Positions 11,811 through 21,330 of a stretch of 64,000 nt of DNA are shown here, one piece after another. Below the pieces are notes generated by a model. The model was not told the origin of the DNA and did not search any database. It saw nothing but the letters and a program-made list of their open reading frames with translations. The number at the start of each line of letters is the position of its first letter. The stretch's first letter is position 1. Both the position numbers and the translations under genes were made by a program. Origin of the DNA: Serratia sp. FDAARGOS_506 (GTDB lineage: Bacteria; Pseudomonadota; Gammaproteobacteria; Enterobacterales; Enterobacteriaceae); assembly GCF_003812745.1 (NCBI RefSeq), contig NZ_CP033831.1:4216001-4280000 (forward strand). The letters are read 5' to 3'.

Positions 11811-13659
11811 ACCCGTTGCTGACATCGACAATCCGCAGTTCATACACCATCGTCGCGTTCGGCGGGATCTGCGGCGCATAGCCTGTTTCACCGTAAGCCA
11901 ACTCCGGCGGCACCACCATCGTCAGCGAGCCATGATTTTTCAGATGGCCGATCGCCTCGCGGAACAACGGCGGATAGGCGGAGAGCGGCTGCGACATCAC
12001 CTTCCCGCTGCGATCCATATCCTGAATCACGCTGCCATCGGTTAAGCTCTCTTTCACCACGATGTCTACCCGCGCATTATCTTTAATGGTTTCATCACCC
12101 GCATAATCAATGCGATACCAGAAACCGGCAGGCGACTTCTGCGTGCCCTTCTTCTTTTTGAACTCGGCGACGAATGCCTCACCTTTGCTGGTCTGCGTCT
12201 TCGCCGCCTGATTTCTGGCGTCGTTCACCGCTTTTTCCGACTCCGCCAGCGCGTTGGTCAACTGTGCATCGCTTAGTTGGTAATGGCCGTTGAAGGTATC
12301 GATCACGCCCGCCAGCAGCACGGTTTTATCGGGATTGATGCCCCAATTTTTACGCTCCGCCAGCATCGTTTGAATATCGCGTCCCAAAGCGACACCGGCA
12401 GCATAGCTCTGCTGCTCCGGCTTTTTCTTGAGCGCCTGCGCATCCGGCAGCCATTTGGCCCGCGCTCTCAGCCCGCTCAGCTCGTCTTGCAAAGCTTGCT
12501 GCGCCTGATGGGCGGCCGCCAGCTCCGTTGCCGTTTTATCCGCCTGCAGTGTCGCTTTATCCCGCTGCTGTGCAGCCTGCGCGCTTTCGGCCGTTACCAC
12601 CGCCAAACGTTGTTCCAACGCCTTAGCCTGTTCGGTTTGCGTCTTGTGTTTTTCCTGCAGTTGCGTCAGCTGCTGTTGAAGTTCACCCGCCGCCTTGGCG
12701 GCTTCGGCCTTTTGCTGCGCCAGCGCCGTCTTCAGACTTTTCTCTTGCTGCTCGGCCTGTTGGCGTTGACCATCACGCTCTTTCTGCAGCTGCGCCAGCT
12801 GCTGCTGAAGTTCACCCGCCGCCTTGGCGGCTTCGGCCCTTTGCTGCGCCAGCGCCGCCTTCAGACTTTTCTCTTGCTGCTCGGCCTGTTGGCGTTGACC
12901 ATCACGCTCTTTCTGCAGCTGCGTCAGCTGCTGCTGAAGTTCACCCGTCAGCCTGGCAGCCTCCGCCTTCTGTTGTTCCAACTCAGCGGCGGCCGCTTTT
13001 TTATCCTGCTCATAACGCTGGCGCGCTTTATCGCTGGCGGCCTGCGCCGCCGCCAACTTCTCCTGCCAGGCTTGCTGCCGCGCGTTATCAGACTGTTTAG
13101 GCAATGCCGCCAGCCGTTGTTCCAGCAAGGCGATGCGCCGATCGCGCTCCTCGGTTTGTTGTTTTTCCCGCGCTAACGCTGCCTGCGCTTCGGCGATCTG
13201 CGCCCGAGCCTTCCGCTCCTGTGGCGTCAGGTTCAGCGCCTGTCGTACACCGCTGGCAAAGTCGCTCAACGCGCTCAGATCGGGAGCAGGCACCGGTTTA
13301 TCGGCAGACGTCAGGGATGACGCAACCCGCAACGCGGTCAGCTCTTGCTGCAGGGATTGAAGAGCGGCTTGCTGTTGCTCCAATTGAGCCTCTTTCACGC
13401 GCAGCGTTTTTTGCAACTGCGCCAGTTGCTTTCTCTGCGCGATCGTTTCACGAGTTTGAACCGGCCGGGACGCCGGCTTTTGAGTTTCCTTGGCGGGGGT
13501 GACGACGGTATCAGCATCCGCTGCCGGTGCCTCCTGCTGCTGGTAACGCTCGGCAAACTGCAATAATGCCGGCACATCGTCATCCGCTACGGCCACCGCT
13601 GGCGCAAATGCCAGCGGTATCATCAGGCTCAGCAACGCCTTTCTCGCACGAAGACTCAT
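11809..13659 (-). CDS. Exported coiled-coil protein with degenerate FKBP-type domain
   Basis: 616 residues. A signal peptide (LLSLMIPLAFAPAVAVA) is followed by a Gln/Ala/Lys-rich coiled coil over roughly residues 75-395 that contains near-identical 43-residue repeats (GELQQQLTQLQKERDGQRQQ...), then an FKBP N-terminal dimerisation-like segment (SYAAGVALGRDIQ) and a C-terminal FKBP fold from about 503 (VPPELAYGETGYAPQIPPNATMVYEL). In the FKBP part, PPELAYG is kept but the usual Tyr, Phe-Asp and Trp pocket residues are replaced, so prolyl isomerase activity is doubtful. Its start overlaps the stop of the upstream lipoprotein gene, so the pair is probably an envelope complex. Exact role unknown. 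Confidence 0.85.
   Translation of the reverse strand: MSLRARKALLSLMIPLAFAPAVAVADDDVPALLQFAERYQQQEAPAADADTVVTPAKETQKPASRPVQTRETIAQRKQLAQLQKTLRVKEAQLEQQQAALQSLQQELTALRVASSLTSADKPVPAPDLSALSDFASGVRQALNLTPQERKARAQIAEAQAALAREKQQTEERDRRIALLEQRLAALPKQSDNARQQAWQEKLAAAQAASDKARQRYEQDKKAAAAELEQQKAEAARLTGELQQQLTQLQKERDGQRQQAEQQEKSLKAALAQQRAEAAKAAGELQQQLAQLQKERDGQRQQAEQQEKSLKTALAQQKAEAAKAAGELQQQLTQLQEKHKTQTEQAKALEQRLAVVTAESAQAAQQRDKATLQADKTATELAAAHQAQQALQDELSGLRARAKWLPDAQALKKKPEQQSYAAGVALGRDIQTMLAERKNWGINPDKTVLLAGVIDTFNGHYQLSDAQLTNALAESEKAVNDARNQAAKTQTSKGEAFVAEFKKKKGTQKSPAGFWYRIDYAGDETIKDNARVDIVVKESLTDGSVIQDMDRSGKVMSQPLSAYPPLFREAIGHLKNHGSLTMVVPPELAYGETGYAPQIPPNATMVYELRIVDVSNG
12640..12960 (-). repeat. 129-bp in-frame tandem repeat within the coiled coil
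   Basis: Stretches around 12751 and 12880 are almost identical and offset by exactly 129 bases (43 codons), with a third, diverged copy at the low-coordinate end. Units encode GELQQQL-x-QLQKERDG and QRQQAEQQEKSLK blocks. The near identity at DNA level points to recent duplication, and copy number could vary between strains. Confidence 0.85.
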
Positions 13660-14060
13660 TGGGTGCGTTCTCCACGCTCAGCCAGGCCGGTCATCATGGC
13701 AGAACTGATATCTGCGCAGAGACGGCTGGTGCGATAACGATATAGGGCATCGACGGTTTCCTGCGTGCCCGTGTTGACCCGCTGGCGAACCCCGGCATAC
13801 TGCGCTGCGCCCCCCATCAAGGTATCGAATTCACGTTTGAATTTTTGGTATTTCTCGTTATCCATCCCTCGCATGGCATCCAACTCGCGCTGGCACTGTT
13901 GCATACGTTCGGCTTCACGCTGCCGCTTGTCTTGTTCTGCAATTTCCTCTGCGCTGGGCGGCTTACTTGATGTAGGAACAGGTCGCTTGGCGGTCTGGCA
14001 GCCGGTCAGGGTCAACGTCAGTAAAAGCGCCGCGGTCAAACAGTGTGCCGTTCGGGTCAT
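13656..14060 (-). CDS. Small outer-envelope lipoprotein, unknown function
   Basis: 134 residues from the ATG at 14058-14060, chosen for its AAGGAG ribosome site and because it begins a clear lipoprotein signal (MTRTAHCLTAALLLTLTLTGC); the lipobox cysteine is residue 20 in LTGC. The mature part is charged and probably helical (EEIAEQDKRQREAERMQQ), with cysteines near residues 60 and 120. Stop and the next start overlap (ATGA). No family recognised. Likely partner of the coiled-coil FKBP-like protein. Confidence 0.85.
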   Translation of the reverse strand: MTRTAHCLTAALLLTLTLTGCQTAKRPVPTSSKPPSAEEIAEQDKRQREAERMQQCQRELDAMRGMDNEKYQKFKREFDTLMGGAAQYAGVRQRVNTGTQETVDALYRYRTSRLCADISSAMMTGLAERGERTQ

Positions 14061-14363
14061 TATCGTTATCTCCTTGTTTAATCCGCCGGCGACGCGCTCT
14101 GTGGCTGTGCCGACGGTTCTCCTCAATGGATGCTGTGATGTTCCTGCCGCAAGGCAGGTTATAAAAAATGCAGACGTGGCGATAAGGGGCATGACGCAAG
14201 ACATTCACCATATCAATGCATACCGAAAAATCATTTAAATAAATGATAATTAAAGGATTTTAACTCACAAACTTATCAGCAGGACATGACGAGCGCAAGA
14301 AGAGATGGGGCGCAATTCGACCGAGAAACAGCCTTGAGGCGGGTTCCTCGTCTTTGCAAGGTA

Positions 14364-14392
14364 TAAAAAAAGCCCCGGCAAAACGCCGGGGC
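14364..14392 (-). terminator. Terminator after cutC
   Basis: GCCCCGGC (14372-14379) / GCCGGGGC (14385-14392), followed on the minus strand by a long U run (A run 14365-14371). It lies about 90 bases beyond the cutC stop. Confidence 0.88.
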
Positions 14393-14482
14393 CTGGTACT
14401 TGCGTGATCGCCGAGGGCTCAGTGACACGCAAAGGGGTCTTACGGCCCGGAAACCGGCTGTCAAACACGGTTAGCTGCGTGT

Positions 14483-15241
14483 TTATGCACTTTGCGCCAA
14501 GGGATCGACCAAGGCCAGTGCGTTTTTCATCGCCTCCACCATTTCGCCATCCACGCAATAATGGCTAAATTCGTCAAACTCGTTATCGGAACACATGGTG
14601 ACGCCCGCCTTGCGATAGCGCATGGTCGACGGCACCAGATGGCCGGAAGAGCTGTGCAATTCGTGCAGGCCAATGTCGACAAACTTATGCAGATTGCTGA
14701 GGCGCACGCCGGCGCCCGCCATGATCACCGGCCCCTGACTGGCCTGGCGCAAATCGCGCAGCAGTGGCAGGCCCAGTTCGGCGCTCTGCTGTTGGCCGGA
14801 GGTCAGAATGCGCGCTACGCCCAGCTCGGTCAGTTGTTCCAACGCCACCATCGGGTTCTGGCACATGTCGAACGCGCGATGGAACGTTACCGCCATACCT
14901 TCGCACAGCTTCATCACTTCGCGCATGCGCGGCAGATCGATATGCCCCTCTTCGTCCAGCATGCCGACCACTACGCCGGGGAACCCCATCTCGCGGATCT
15001 GACGGAGATCCTGTTTGATCACCTCGAAATCCACCGCGCCGTAGCAGAAATCACCGCCGCGAGGACGAACGATCGGATGCACCGGGATCGCAACCCGCTC
15101 GCGCGCCAGACGCAGCGTGCCATAGCTCGGCGTCAATCCCCCCTCGCTCTGGCTGGCGCACAACTCGATGCGATCGGCGCCTGCCCGTTCGGCCGTCAGC
15201 GCACAGTCGACGCTAAAGCAACAAACTTCCAGTTTTATCAT
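14483..15241 (-). CDS. cutC: CutC family protein
   Basis: TIM-barrel protein of 252 residues starting at ATG 15239-15241 ([15 protein letters not shown]). Family blocks seen: [37 protein letters not shown] and AGAGVRLSN. CutC was named for copper tolerance, but the direct link to copper is disputed. It diverges from the adjacent C-S lyase gene, whose start lies 101 bases away. Confidence 0.95.
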   Translation of the reverse strand: MIKLEVCCFSVDCALTAERAGADRIELCASQSEGGLTPSYGTLRLARERVAIPVHPIVRPRGGDFCYGAVDFEVIKQDLRQIREMGFPGVVVGMLDEEGHIDLPRMREVMKLCEGMAVTFHRAFDMCQNPMVALEQLTELGVARILTSGQQQSAELGLPLLRDLRQASQGPVIMAGAGVRLSNLHKFVDIGLHELHSSSGHLVPSTMRYRKAGVTMCSDNEFDEFSHYCVDGEMVEAMKNALALVDPLAQSA

Positions 15242-15342
15242 TGTCACCCCCAGATAACGGCCAACATACGGCGGCAATTGTTCATTTCTTCATTTCTCAC
15301 GTAGGCTCATGCTTAGGCATAAACCGGTTCAGGGTTGTAACT

Positions 15343-16491
15343 ATGGCATTCAATTTTGATCAATGGGTAGACCGCAGTCACAGTGACAGCGTTAAGTGGG
15401 ATAAATATCGAGATCGCGACATCATTCCGCTGTGGGTCGCCGACAGTGATTTCACCTCACCGCCGGCGGTGATCGAAGCCTTGCAGCGGCGCGTGGCGCA
15501 CGGCGTATTCGGCTACACTCACCCATCCCTTGATCTTGTTGAGGTTTTTACCCGCCGCATGGTAGAGCGCTACGACTGGCACATCAAGCCTGAATGGATC
15601 ATTTTCCTGCCTGGCCTGGTGTGCGGCTTGAACCTGTGCGCGCGCGCCTGCACCGAAGCGCATCAGAGTACGCTGGCCCCTTCCCCTATTTATCCGCCGT
15701 TTCGCAAAGCGGCCAAGTTCGCCGGGCGTAAACACCTCTCGGTGCCGCTGACGGCTGTCGACCAACGTTGGGTTCTGGATTTTTCCGCGATACAAGGAAC
15801 GCTCAGCGGCAACGAGCAGCTCCTGCTGCTGTGCAACCCGCAGAATCCCGGAGGCACTGTTTATCGCCGAGAGGAATTGTTGCAACATCATCAGTTCGCC
15901 CGCGAGCACGGTTTAATCGTCTGTTCGGATGAAATCCACTGCGAGCTGCTGCTTGAACCCGGCGTGCGGCATATCCCTTTCGCCACCTTGAATGACGATG
16001 CGGCCCAACGCAGCGTGACGCTGATGTCGCCATCAAAGACGTTTAATCTCGCCGGGCTGGGCGCTTCAATGGCGATCGTCCCCAACGAAGCGCTGCGACA
16101 AAAACTGAAACGCGCACGCAGCGGCATCGTGCCGGAGGTCAATCTGCTGGCGCTGGTGGCGGCGCAGGCGGCTTATCAATACGGGCAGCCCTGGCTGGAC
16201 GAGCAGCTGATTTATCTGCGCGCCAACCGCGATCGGCTGATCGAGCGCATCAACGCCATGCCGGGGTTGACGGTTTTGCCAATCGAGGCCACCTACCTGG
16301 CGTGGATCGATTGCAGCACTTTACCGGTGGACAACCCGCATCAGTTCTTTGAACGCGCGGGCGTAGGGTTAAGCGCCGGTTTGGATTTCGGCGACCGGCG
16401 CTTTGTGCGGCTTAACTTTGGTTGCCGTCGGGCCCTGCTCGATGAAGCGCTCGATCGTATGGCACAAGCCTGCGCGGCGCTGCATGCCTAG
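15343..16491 (+). CDS. PatB/MalY-type PLP-dependent C-S lyase
   Basis: Fold type I PLP enzyme of 382 residues from ATG 15343 (MAFNFDQWVDRS), the normal start of the PatB/MalY family. It has WVADSDFTSPPAV, the Asn/Asp active-site block CNPQNPGG, SDEIHCELL and the Schiff-base lysine in SPSKTFNLAGL. Members cleave cystathionine or other cysteine S-conjugates; some act as repressors. Substrate cannot be told from sequence. It stands between cutC and yecM, which are direct neighbours in E. coli, and its end overlaps yecM tail to tail. Confidence 0.9.
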   Translation: MAFNFDQWVDRSHSDSVKWDKYRDRDIIPLWVADSDFTSPPAVIEALQRRVAHGVFGYTHPSLDLVEVFTRRMVERYDWHIKPEWIIFLPGLVCGLNLCARACTEAHQSTLAPSPIYPPFRKAAKFAGRKHLSVPLTAVDQRWVLDFSAIQGTLSGNEQLLLLCNPQNPGGTVYRREELLQHHQFAREHGLIVCSDEIHCELLLEPGVRHIPFATLNDDAAQRSVTLMSPSKTFNLAGLGASMAIVPNEALRQKLKRARSGIVPEVNLLALVAAQAAYQYGQPWLDEQLIYLRANRDRLIERINAMPGLTVLPIEATYLAWIDCSTLPVDNPHQFFERAGVGLSAGLDFGDRRFVRLNFGCRRALLDEALDRMAQACAALHA

Positions 16492-17054
16492 CCTTGCTCG
16501 CTGGCGACGATGTCCCGAATGGAATAGGGATGAAACTTGATCGTCACCGTTCCATCGGTGATGGCCAGGGTTGGGTTTGGCAAACGCTCGCCCTCGCCTT
16601 TTGGCGAGCTTTGCTTCAGTTTGATCCCCGGGGCCAACAGCGCTTCATCGGCGAGGTGGCTCAACGCCCGGGCGTGCAGCGTCTGCGGATCGCCGCCGAG
16701 CACTAACTCAACGTGTTCCCAGCCTTCGTGCGGATAGCGTTTCTCCCCGGGATACGGCAGCTCGACGCAGTCTATCTGCCACGGCCCCACGGCCAGCGGC
16801 TGCGACAAATCGAACAGACAGATAGGTCGCCCGTTGATCATCGACTTGGACAGCAGTGTCCCACACTGCATCAGCCCCTGGCGCCAGCGTTCGGCAGTAG
16901 CGTTCTGATGACAGCGCAGAGAGATGTGATCGGCGGTAAACGCGGCCAGATCAAGCCGCAATTTGGCGGCAAATTGATGCAATGCCTGCTCGAAACGCGG
17001 CAGGTCGAGCACCAGGTCGTCCAGCTCGGCAATGGCCTGCAATGGGGTGGTCAT
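16488..17054 (-). CDS. yecM: YecM, VOC-fold protein
   Basis: 188 residues, metal-binding vicinal-oxygen-chelate-like fold of the YecM family: AFTADHISLRC, INGRPICLFDLSQPL, VELPYPGEKRYPHEGWEHVE. The structure of the E. coli protein suggests metal binding; no activity is established. Overlaps the convergent lyase gene by four bases. Confidence 0.93.
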   Translation of the reverse strand: MTTPLQAIAELDDLVLDLPRFEQALHQFAAKLRLDLAAFTADHISLRCHQNATAERWRQGLMQCGTLLSKSMINGRPICLFDLSQPLAVGPWQIDCVELPYPGEKRYPHEGWEHVELVLGGDPQTLHARALSHLADEALLAPGIKLKQSSPKGEGERLPNPTLAITDGTVTIKFHPYSIRDIVASEQG

Positions 17055-17519
17055 AGAAACCTCAAAACAACGGTACGCATGTGAAACGCCGTAATTTACA
17101 CGGTGGCGACAGCGCTCGCCAGCATTGCGAGGTTTTTCGGTTGCCGTTAAGAATGATTTTCGACTGTGTGCATGGGGAATAGAAACCTGAGAACTTATTA
17201 ATATGACAGCTTATAAAATCAACAAAAAATAAAAAATAAGATTTTTCGTAGTGCATTATACCCTTTTACCATGACGTTATGATTTAAGTTATTTTGCACA
17301 AAATCATACATTGCCAGCAGGTTAAACTGATTGAATGGTTGGGTTTGCCCAGCCCTTTCCCGCTCATCAAAGCCGCAGCAAACGTGATAATTAACTCATT
17401 GTATTAAAACGAAAGTAGAACAAATTAACTGATAAAAAACTAAGGATTATCTTAATTCATCCTCAGGTAATTGATTCGCCAAGACAACTCAGCTACTTTG
17501 GAGAAAATTTAAATTCGAG
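17055..17519. other. A+T-rich intergenic region yecM-argS
   Basis: About 465 bases with no convincing gene. The stretch 17190-17500 is markedly richer in A+T than its surroundings and should contain the yecM promoter and the promoter of the small gene that follows. No known operator was recognised. Confidence 0.6.
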
Positions 17520-17648
17520 ATGATCATTATGTTATTGCTGACGATATCCTTGGTGTTGATAATTATCGCCGTATACGCCATCTACCGTCATTTTAAATCG
17601 CGCAGCACCAATACGCTGGACGCCAGACGTCACAATAAAAAACGTTAG
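17520..17648 (+). CDS. Predicted 42-residue membrane micro-protein
   Basis: Reading from ATG 17520 (or in-frame ATG 17529) gives MIIMLLLTISLVLIIIAVYA then a basic tail RHFKSRSSNTL...NKKR and TAG. One hydrophobic helix followed by a positively charged cytoplasmic end is the usual layout of bacterial single-pass small proteins. The ribosome site is modest (CGAG before 17529). No family recognised. Could be a chance ORF, but its amphipathic organisation argues for a gene. Confidence 0.5.
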   Translation: MIIMLLLTISLVLIIIAVYAIYRHFKSRSTNTLDARRHNKKR

Positions 17649-17895
17649 CCTCCTAACTCTCTCCGCCCTACCTTCTCTTTCGGCCACTCGATATTTCACC
17701 TTACTGCATCCTGCGCGCCGCATCCGACAATGTTTCATCGCTGCGGCCGCGCCAACTGCTGACGGACTCCGTCAGATCGGTTACAATTGCAGGCTGTTTT
17801 GTGGTGGTCGCCGCGCCCATCGTGCGCCGGCGCCCGCCACCGTTAAATCCCACAGGGGTTGGCTTCAGCCCCTCGTTCGTCATTAAGGTAACCCG

Positions 17896-19626
17896 GTGAA
17901 TATTCAGGTTCTTCTTTCAGATAAAGTCAGTCAGGCGCTGATCGCCGCTGGCGCGCCAGCCGATTGCGAAGCGCAGGTACGCCCATCCGCCAAGGCGCAG
18001 TTTGGTGATTACCAGGCCAACGGCGTGATGTCCGTCGCCAAAAAACTGGGCATGCCGCCCCGTCAGCTGGCGGAAAAAGTGGTGCAGCTGCTGGATCTCG
18101 GCGACGTCGCCGGTAAAGTGGAAATCGCCGGCCCCGGCTTTATCAACATTTTCCTGAACAGCGACTGGGTCGCGCGCCAGGCCGACTTGGTGCTGAACGC
18201 ACCGAAACTGGGCATCGCGCCGGTTGAGCCGCAAACCATCGTTATCGATTACTCCGCGCCGAACGTGGCGAAAGAGATGCACGTCGGCCACCTGCGCTCC
18301 ACGATTATCGGCGACGCCGCGGCACGTACCCAGGAGTTTCTGGGCCATAAAGTGATCCGCGCCAACCACGTCGGCGACTGGGGCACCCAGTTCGGCATGC
18401 TGATTGCCTACCTGGAAAAAATGCAGAATGAAAACGCCAGTGACATGGGCCTGTCCGATCTGGAACAGTTCTACCGCGAAGCCAAGAAACATTACGACGA
18501 GGATGCCGAGTTCGCCGAGCGCGCACGCGCTTACGTCGTTAAGCTGCAGGGCGGCGATCAGTACTGCCTGAAAATGTGGCGCAAGCTGGTCGACATCACC
18601 ATGGCGCAAAACCAACTGACTTATAACCGTCTGAACGTCACGCTGACCGAAGACGACGTGATGGGCGAAAGCCTGTATAACGCAATGCTGCCGGGCATCG
18701 TCTCCGATCTGAAAGCCAAAGGGCTGGCGGTGGAAAGCGAAGGCGCCACCGTGGTGTTCCTCGACGAATACCAGAACAAGGACGGCGACCCGATGGGCGT
18801 CATCATCCAGAAAAAGGATGGCGGCTACCTCTATACCACTACCGACATTGCCTGCGCCAAGTATCGCTATGAAACCCTGGGCGCCAACCGCGTCCTGTAT
18901 TACATCGACTCCCGCCAGCATCAGCACCTGATGCAGGCCTGGACCATCGTGCGCAAGGCCGGTTACGTGCCGGAGTCCGTCTCGCTGGAACACCACATGT
19001 TCGGCATGATGCTGGGCAAAGACGGCAAGCCGTTCAAAACCCGCTCGGGCGGTACGGTGAAGCTCTCCGATCTGCTGGATGAGGCCATCGAACGCGCTGA
19101 ACAGCTGATCGCCGGCAAAAACCCGGACATGCCGGAAGACGAAATGAAAACCGTGGCCCGCGTGGTCGGCATCGGCGCGGTGAAATACGCCGATCTGTCG
19201 AAAAGCCGCACCACCGACTACGTCTTCGACTGGGATAACATGCTGGCCTTCGAAGGCAATACCGCGCCTTATATGCAATACGCCTATACCCGTGTGGCAT
19301 CGGTATTCAAACGCGCCGGCATCGACGAAACCAGCCTGACGCTGCCACTGACGCTGACCGAAGAGCGCGAAATTGCGCTGGCCACCCGTCTGCTGCAGTT
19401 CGAAGAGGTGCTCACCACCGTCGCGCGTGAAGGCACGCCTCACGTCATGTGCAGCTACCTGTACGATCTGGCCGGCCTGTTCTCCGGTTTCTACGAGCAC
19501 TGCCAGATCCTGAACGCCGACAGCGAAGAAGCGCGTCAGAGCCGCCTGAAACTGGCGCTGCTGACCTCGAAAACGCTGAAAACCGGTCTGGATACGCTGG
19601 GCATCGAAACCGTCGAACGCATGTAA
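17896..19626 (+). CDS. argS: Arginyl-tRNA synthetase
   Basis: Class I synthetase charging tRNA-Arg. Starts with GTG at 17896 (read as [15 protein letters not shown]), as E. coli argS also does. The HIGH-type motif appears as [17 protein letters not shown] near residues 121-137; the C-terminal DALR anticodon-binding region ends [13 protein letters not shown]. 576 residues, about the usual length. A strong bidirectional terminator follows. Confidence 0.98.
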   Translation: MNIQVLLSDKVSQALIAAGAPADCEAQVRPSAKAQFGDYQANGVMSVAKKLGMPPRQLAEKVVQLLDLGDVAGKVEIAGPGFINIFLNSDWVARQADLVLNAPKLGIAPVEPQTIVIDYSAPNVAKEMHVGHLRSTIIGDAAARTQEFLGHKVIRANHVGDWGTQFGMLIAYLEKMQNENASDMGLSDLEQFYREAKKHYDEDAEFAERARAYVVKLQGGDQYCLKMWRKLVDITMAQNQLTYNRLNVTLTEDDVMGESLYNAMLPGIVSDLKAKGLAVESEGATVVFLDEYQNKDGDPMGVIIQKKDGGYLYTTTDIACAKYRYETLGANRVLYYIDSRQHQHLMQAWTIVRKAGYVPESVSLEHHMFGMMLGKDGKPFKTRSGGTVKLSDLLDEAIERAEQLIAGKNPDMPEDEMKTVARVVGIGAVKYADLSKSRTTDYVFDWDNMLAFEGNTAPYMQYAYTRVASVFKRAGIDETSLTLPLTLTEEREIALATRLLQFEEVLTTVAREGTPHVMCSYLYDLAGLFSGFYEHCQILNADSEEARQSRLKLALLTSKTLKTGLDTLGIETVERM

Positions 19627-19645
19627 ACTGCGCCACCCAGAAAGC

Positions 19646-19673
19646 AAAAAGGTCGCCCAGGCGACCTTTTTTT
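19646..19673. terminator. Bidirectional terminator argS / murJ
   Basis: AAAAAGGTCGC / GCGACCTTTTTTT around CCAG gives a U-tract in both directions, between the convergent argS and murJ ends. Confidence 0.9.
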
Positions 19674-19688
19674 ATGCTTTCATTCGGC

Positions 19689-21224
19689 TTAGGCGACGCG
19701 GCGCGCGAAATCACGCGGGCGGAAGCCCAACCCGGCCAGTACGCCGAAGTACGCCACCACGCCAGCCACCACCACCGCAGCCAAGCGCAGCAAACGCTCC
19801 AGCATATTGCCCTGATCCCAGGCCGGCATCAGCCACATCGCGCCAATCAACACCGCCGACATCACCAACACGGCGATCACCAGCTTAGTGAGGAACAGCG
19901 CCCACCCCGGCTGCGGCTGGAAAATCTTCTGCTTGCGCAACTGCCAATACAGCAGCGAGGCATTCAGACAAGCCGCCAAACCGATCGACAGCGCCAGGCC
20001 GGCATGTTTCAGTGGGCCAATAAACGCCAGGTTCATCACCTGCGTCATGATCAGCGTGATGATGGCGATCTTGACCGGCGTTTTGATGTCCTGCCGCGAA
20101 TAGAAGCCCGGCGCCAGCACTTTAACCACGATCAGCCCCATCAGCCCTACCGAGTAAGCCACCAACGCACGCTGCGTCATCGCCGCGTCAAAAGCGCTGA
20201 ACTTGCCATACTGGAACAGCGAAACGGTCAGCGGCTTGGCCAAAATGCCGAGCGCGATGGCACTCGGCAGCGCCAGCAGGAAGCACAGACGCAACCCCCA
20301 ATCCATCAGGCGCGAATACTCGTCGTGGTTGCCGCTCGAAAAGCTTTTGGCCAGCGACGGCAGCAGGATAGTGCCCAAGGCCACGCCCAGCACGCCGGAA
20401 GGAAACTCCATCAGGCGGTCGGCGTAGTACATCCAGGACACCGAGCCGGACACCAGGAACGAAGCGAAAATGGTGTTGATGATCAGCGAGATTTGGCTGA
20501 CCGACACCCCAAGGATCGCCGGCCCCATCTGGCGCATCACGCGCCAGACCCCGGCATCGCCCAGCTTGAGGCGCGGCAGCACCAGCATGCCGATCTTGCG
20601 CAGGTGCGGCAACTGATAACCCAGCTGCAACACGCCGCCCACCACGACCGCCCAGGCCAGCGCCAGCACCGGCGGGTTGAAATACGGGGCGGCGAACAGC
20701 GCGAAGCCGATCATGCTGACGTTAAGCAGCGTTGGCGCAAAGGCCGGGATCGAGAAGCGGTTCCAGGTATTGAGAATGGCCCCCACCAGCGACGCCAGTG
20801 AGATTAACAGAATATAGGGGAATGTAATGCGCAGCAGCGCCGACGTCAGGGCAAACTTGTCGGGCGTATCAGTAAAGCCCGGCGCAGTGAGATAGATAAC
20901 CCAGGGCGCGGCCAGCATCCCCAGCACCGTGACCACCGCCAGCACCAGCGTCAGCAACCCGGAGACATAGGCGATAAAGGTGCGTGTCGCCTCTTCACCC
21001 TGCTGGCTCTTGTATTCGGCCAAGATCGGCACGAAGGCTTGCGAAAATGCCCCTTCGGCAAAGATACGGCGTAACAGATTTGGAAGTTTGAACGCCACGA
21101 AGAAGGCGTCCGTTGCCATGCCGGCCCCGAACACGCGCGCGACGATCGCATCGCGGGCAAAGCCCAACACCCGCGAAAACATCGTCATCGAGCTGACGGC
21201 AGCCAAGGATTTGAGTAGGTTCAT
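19689..21224 (-). CDS. murJ: MurJ lipid II flippase
   Basis: Polytopic inner-membrane protein of 511 residues in the MOP superfamily, moving lipid II to the periplasmic side for peptidoglycan assembly. N-terminus [25 protein letters not shown] with the essential arginine region, [22 protein letters not shown] and [14 protein letters not shown] are characteristic. About 14 hydrophobic segments. Order murJ-mviM matches E. coli. Confidence 0.97.
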   Translation of the reverse strand: MNLLKSLAAVSSMTMFSRVLGFARDAIVARVFGAGMATDAFFVAFKLPNLLRRIFAEGAFSQAFVPILAEYKSQQGEEATRTFIAYVSGLLTLVLAVVTVLGMLAAPWVIYLTAPGFTDTPDKFALTSALLRITFPYILLISLASLVGAILNTWNRFSIPAFAPTLLNVSMIGFALFAAPYFNPPVLALAWAVVVGGVLQLGYQLPHLRKIGMLVLPRLKLGDAGVWRVMRQMGPAILGVSVSQISLIINTIFASFLVSGSVSWMYYADRLMEFPSGVLGVALGTILLPSLAKSFSSGNHDEYSRLMDWGLRLCFLLALPSAIALGILAKPLTVSLFQYGKFSAFDAAMTQRALVAYSVGLMGLIVVKVLAPGFYSRQDIKTPVKIAIITLIMTQVMNLAFIGPLKHAGLALSIGLAACLNASLLYWQLRKQKIFQPQPGWALFLTKLVIAVLVMSAVLIGAMWLMPAWDQGNMLERLLRLAAVVVAGVVAYFGVLAGLGFRPRDFARRVA

Positions 21225-21330
21225 GTGGTTGTCTGATAGGTACCGTAAATATCAACGCCTGCAACAGCAGGCGTCAGTGAAACAATCGGCTCAGTTTACG
21301 CATCCGGAAAAGAATAGCTACCGCCATATG

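Noticed and set aside
12277-13176. 299-codon frame antisense to the coiled-coil gene, with leucine-rich repeats
   Set aside because: The apparent repeats mirror the 129-base repeats of the real gene on the minus strand.
17917-19647. 576-codon frame antisense to argS
   Set aside because: Shadow of argS; no protein-family features.
19449-20801. 450-codon frame overlapping argS and murJ
   Set aside because: Arg/His/Gln-rich shadow across two well-supported genes and a terminator.
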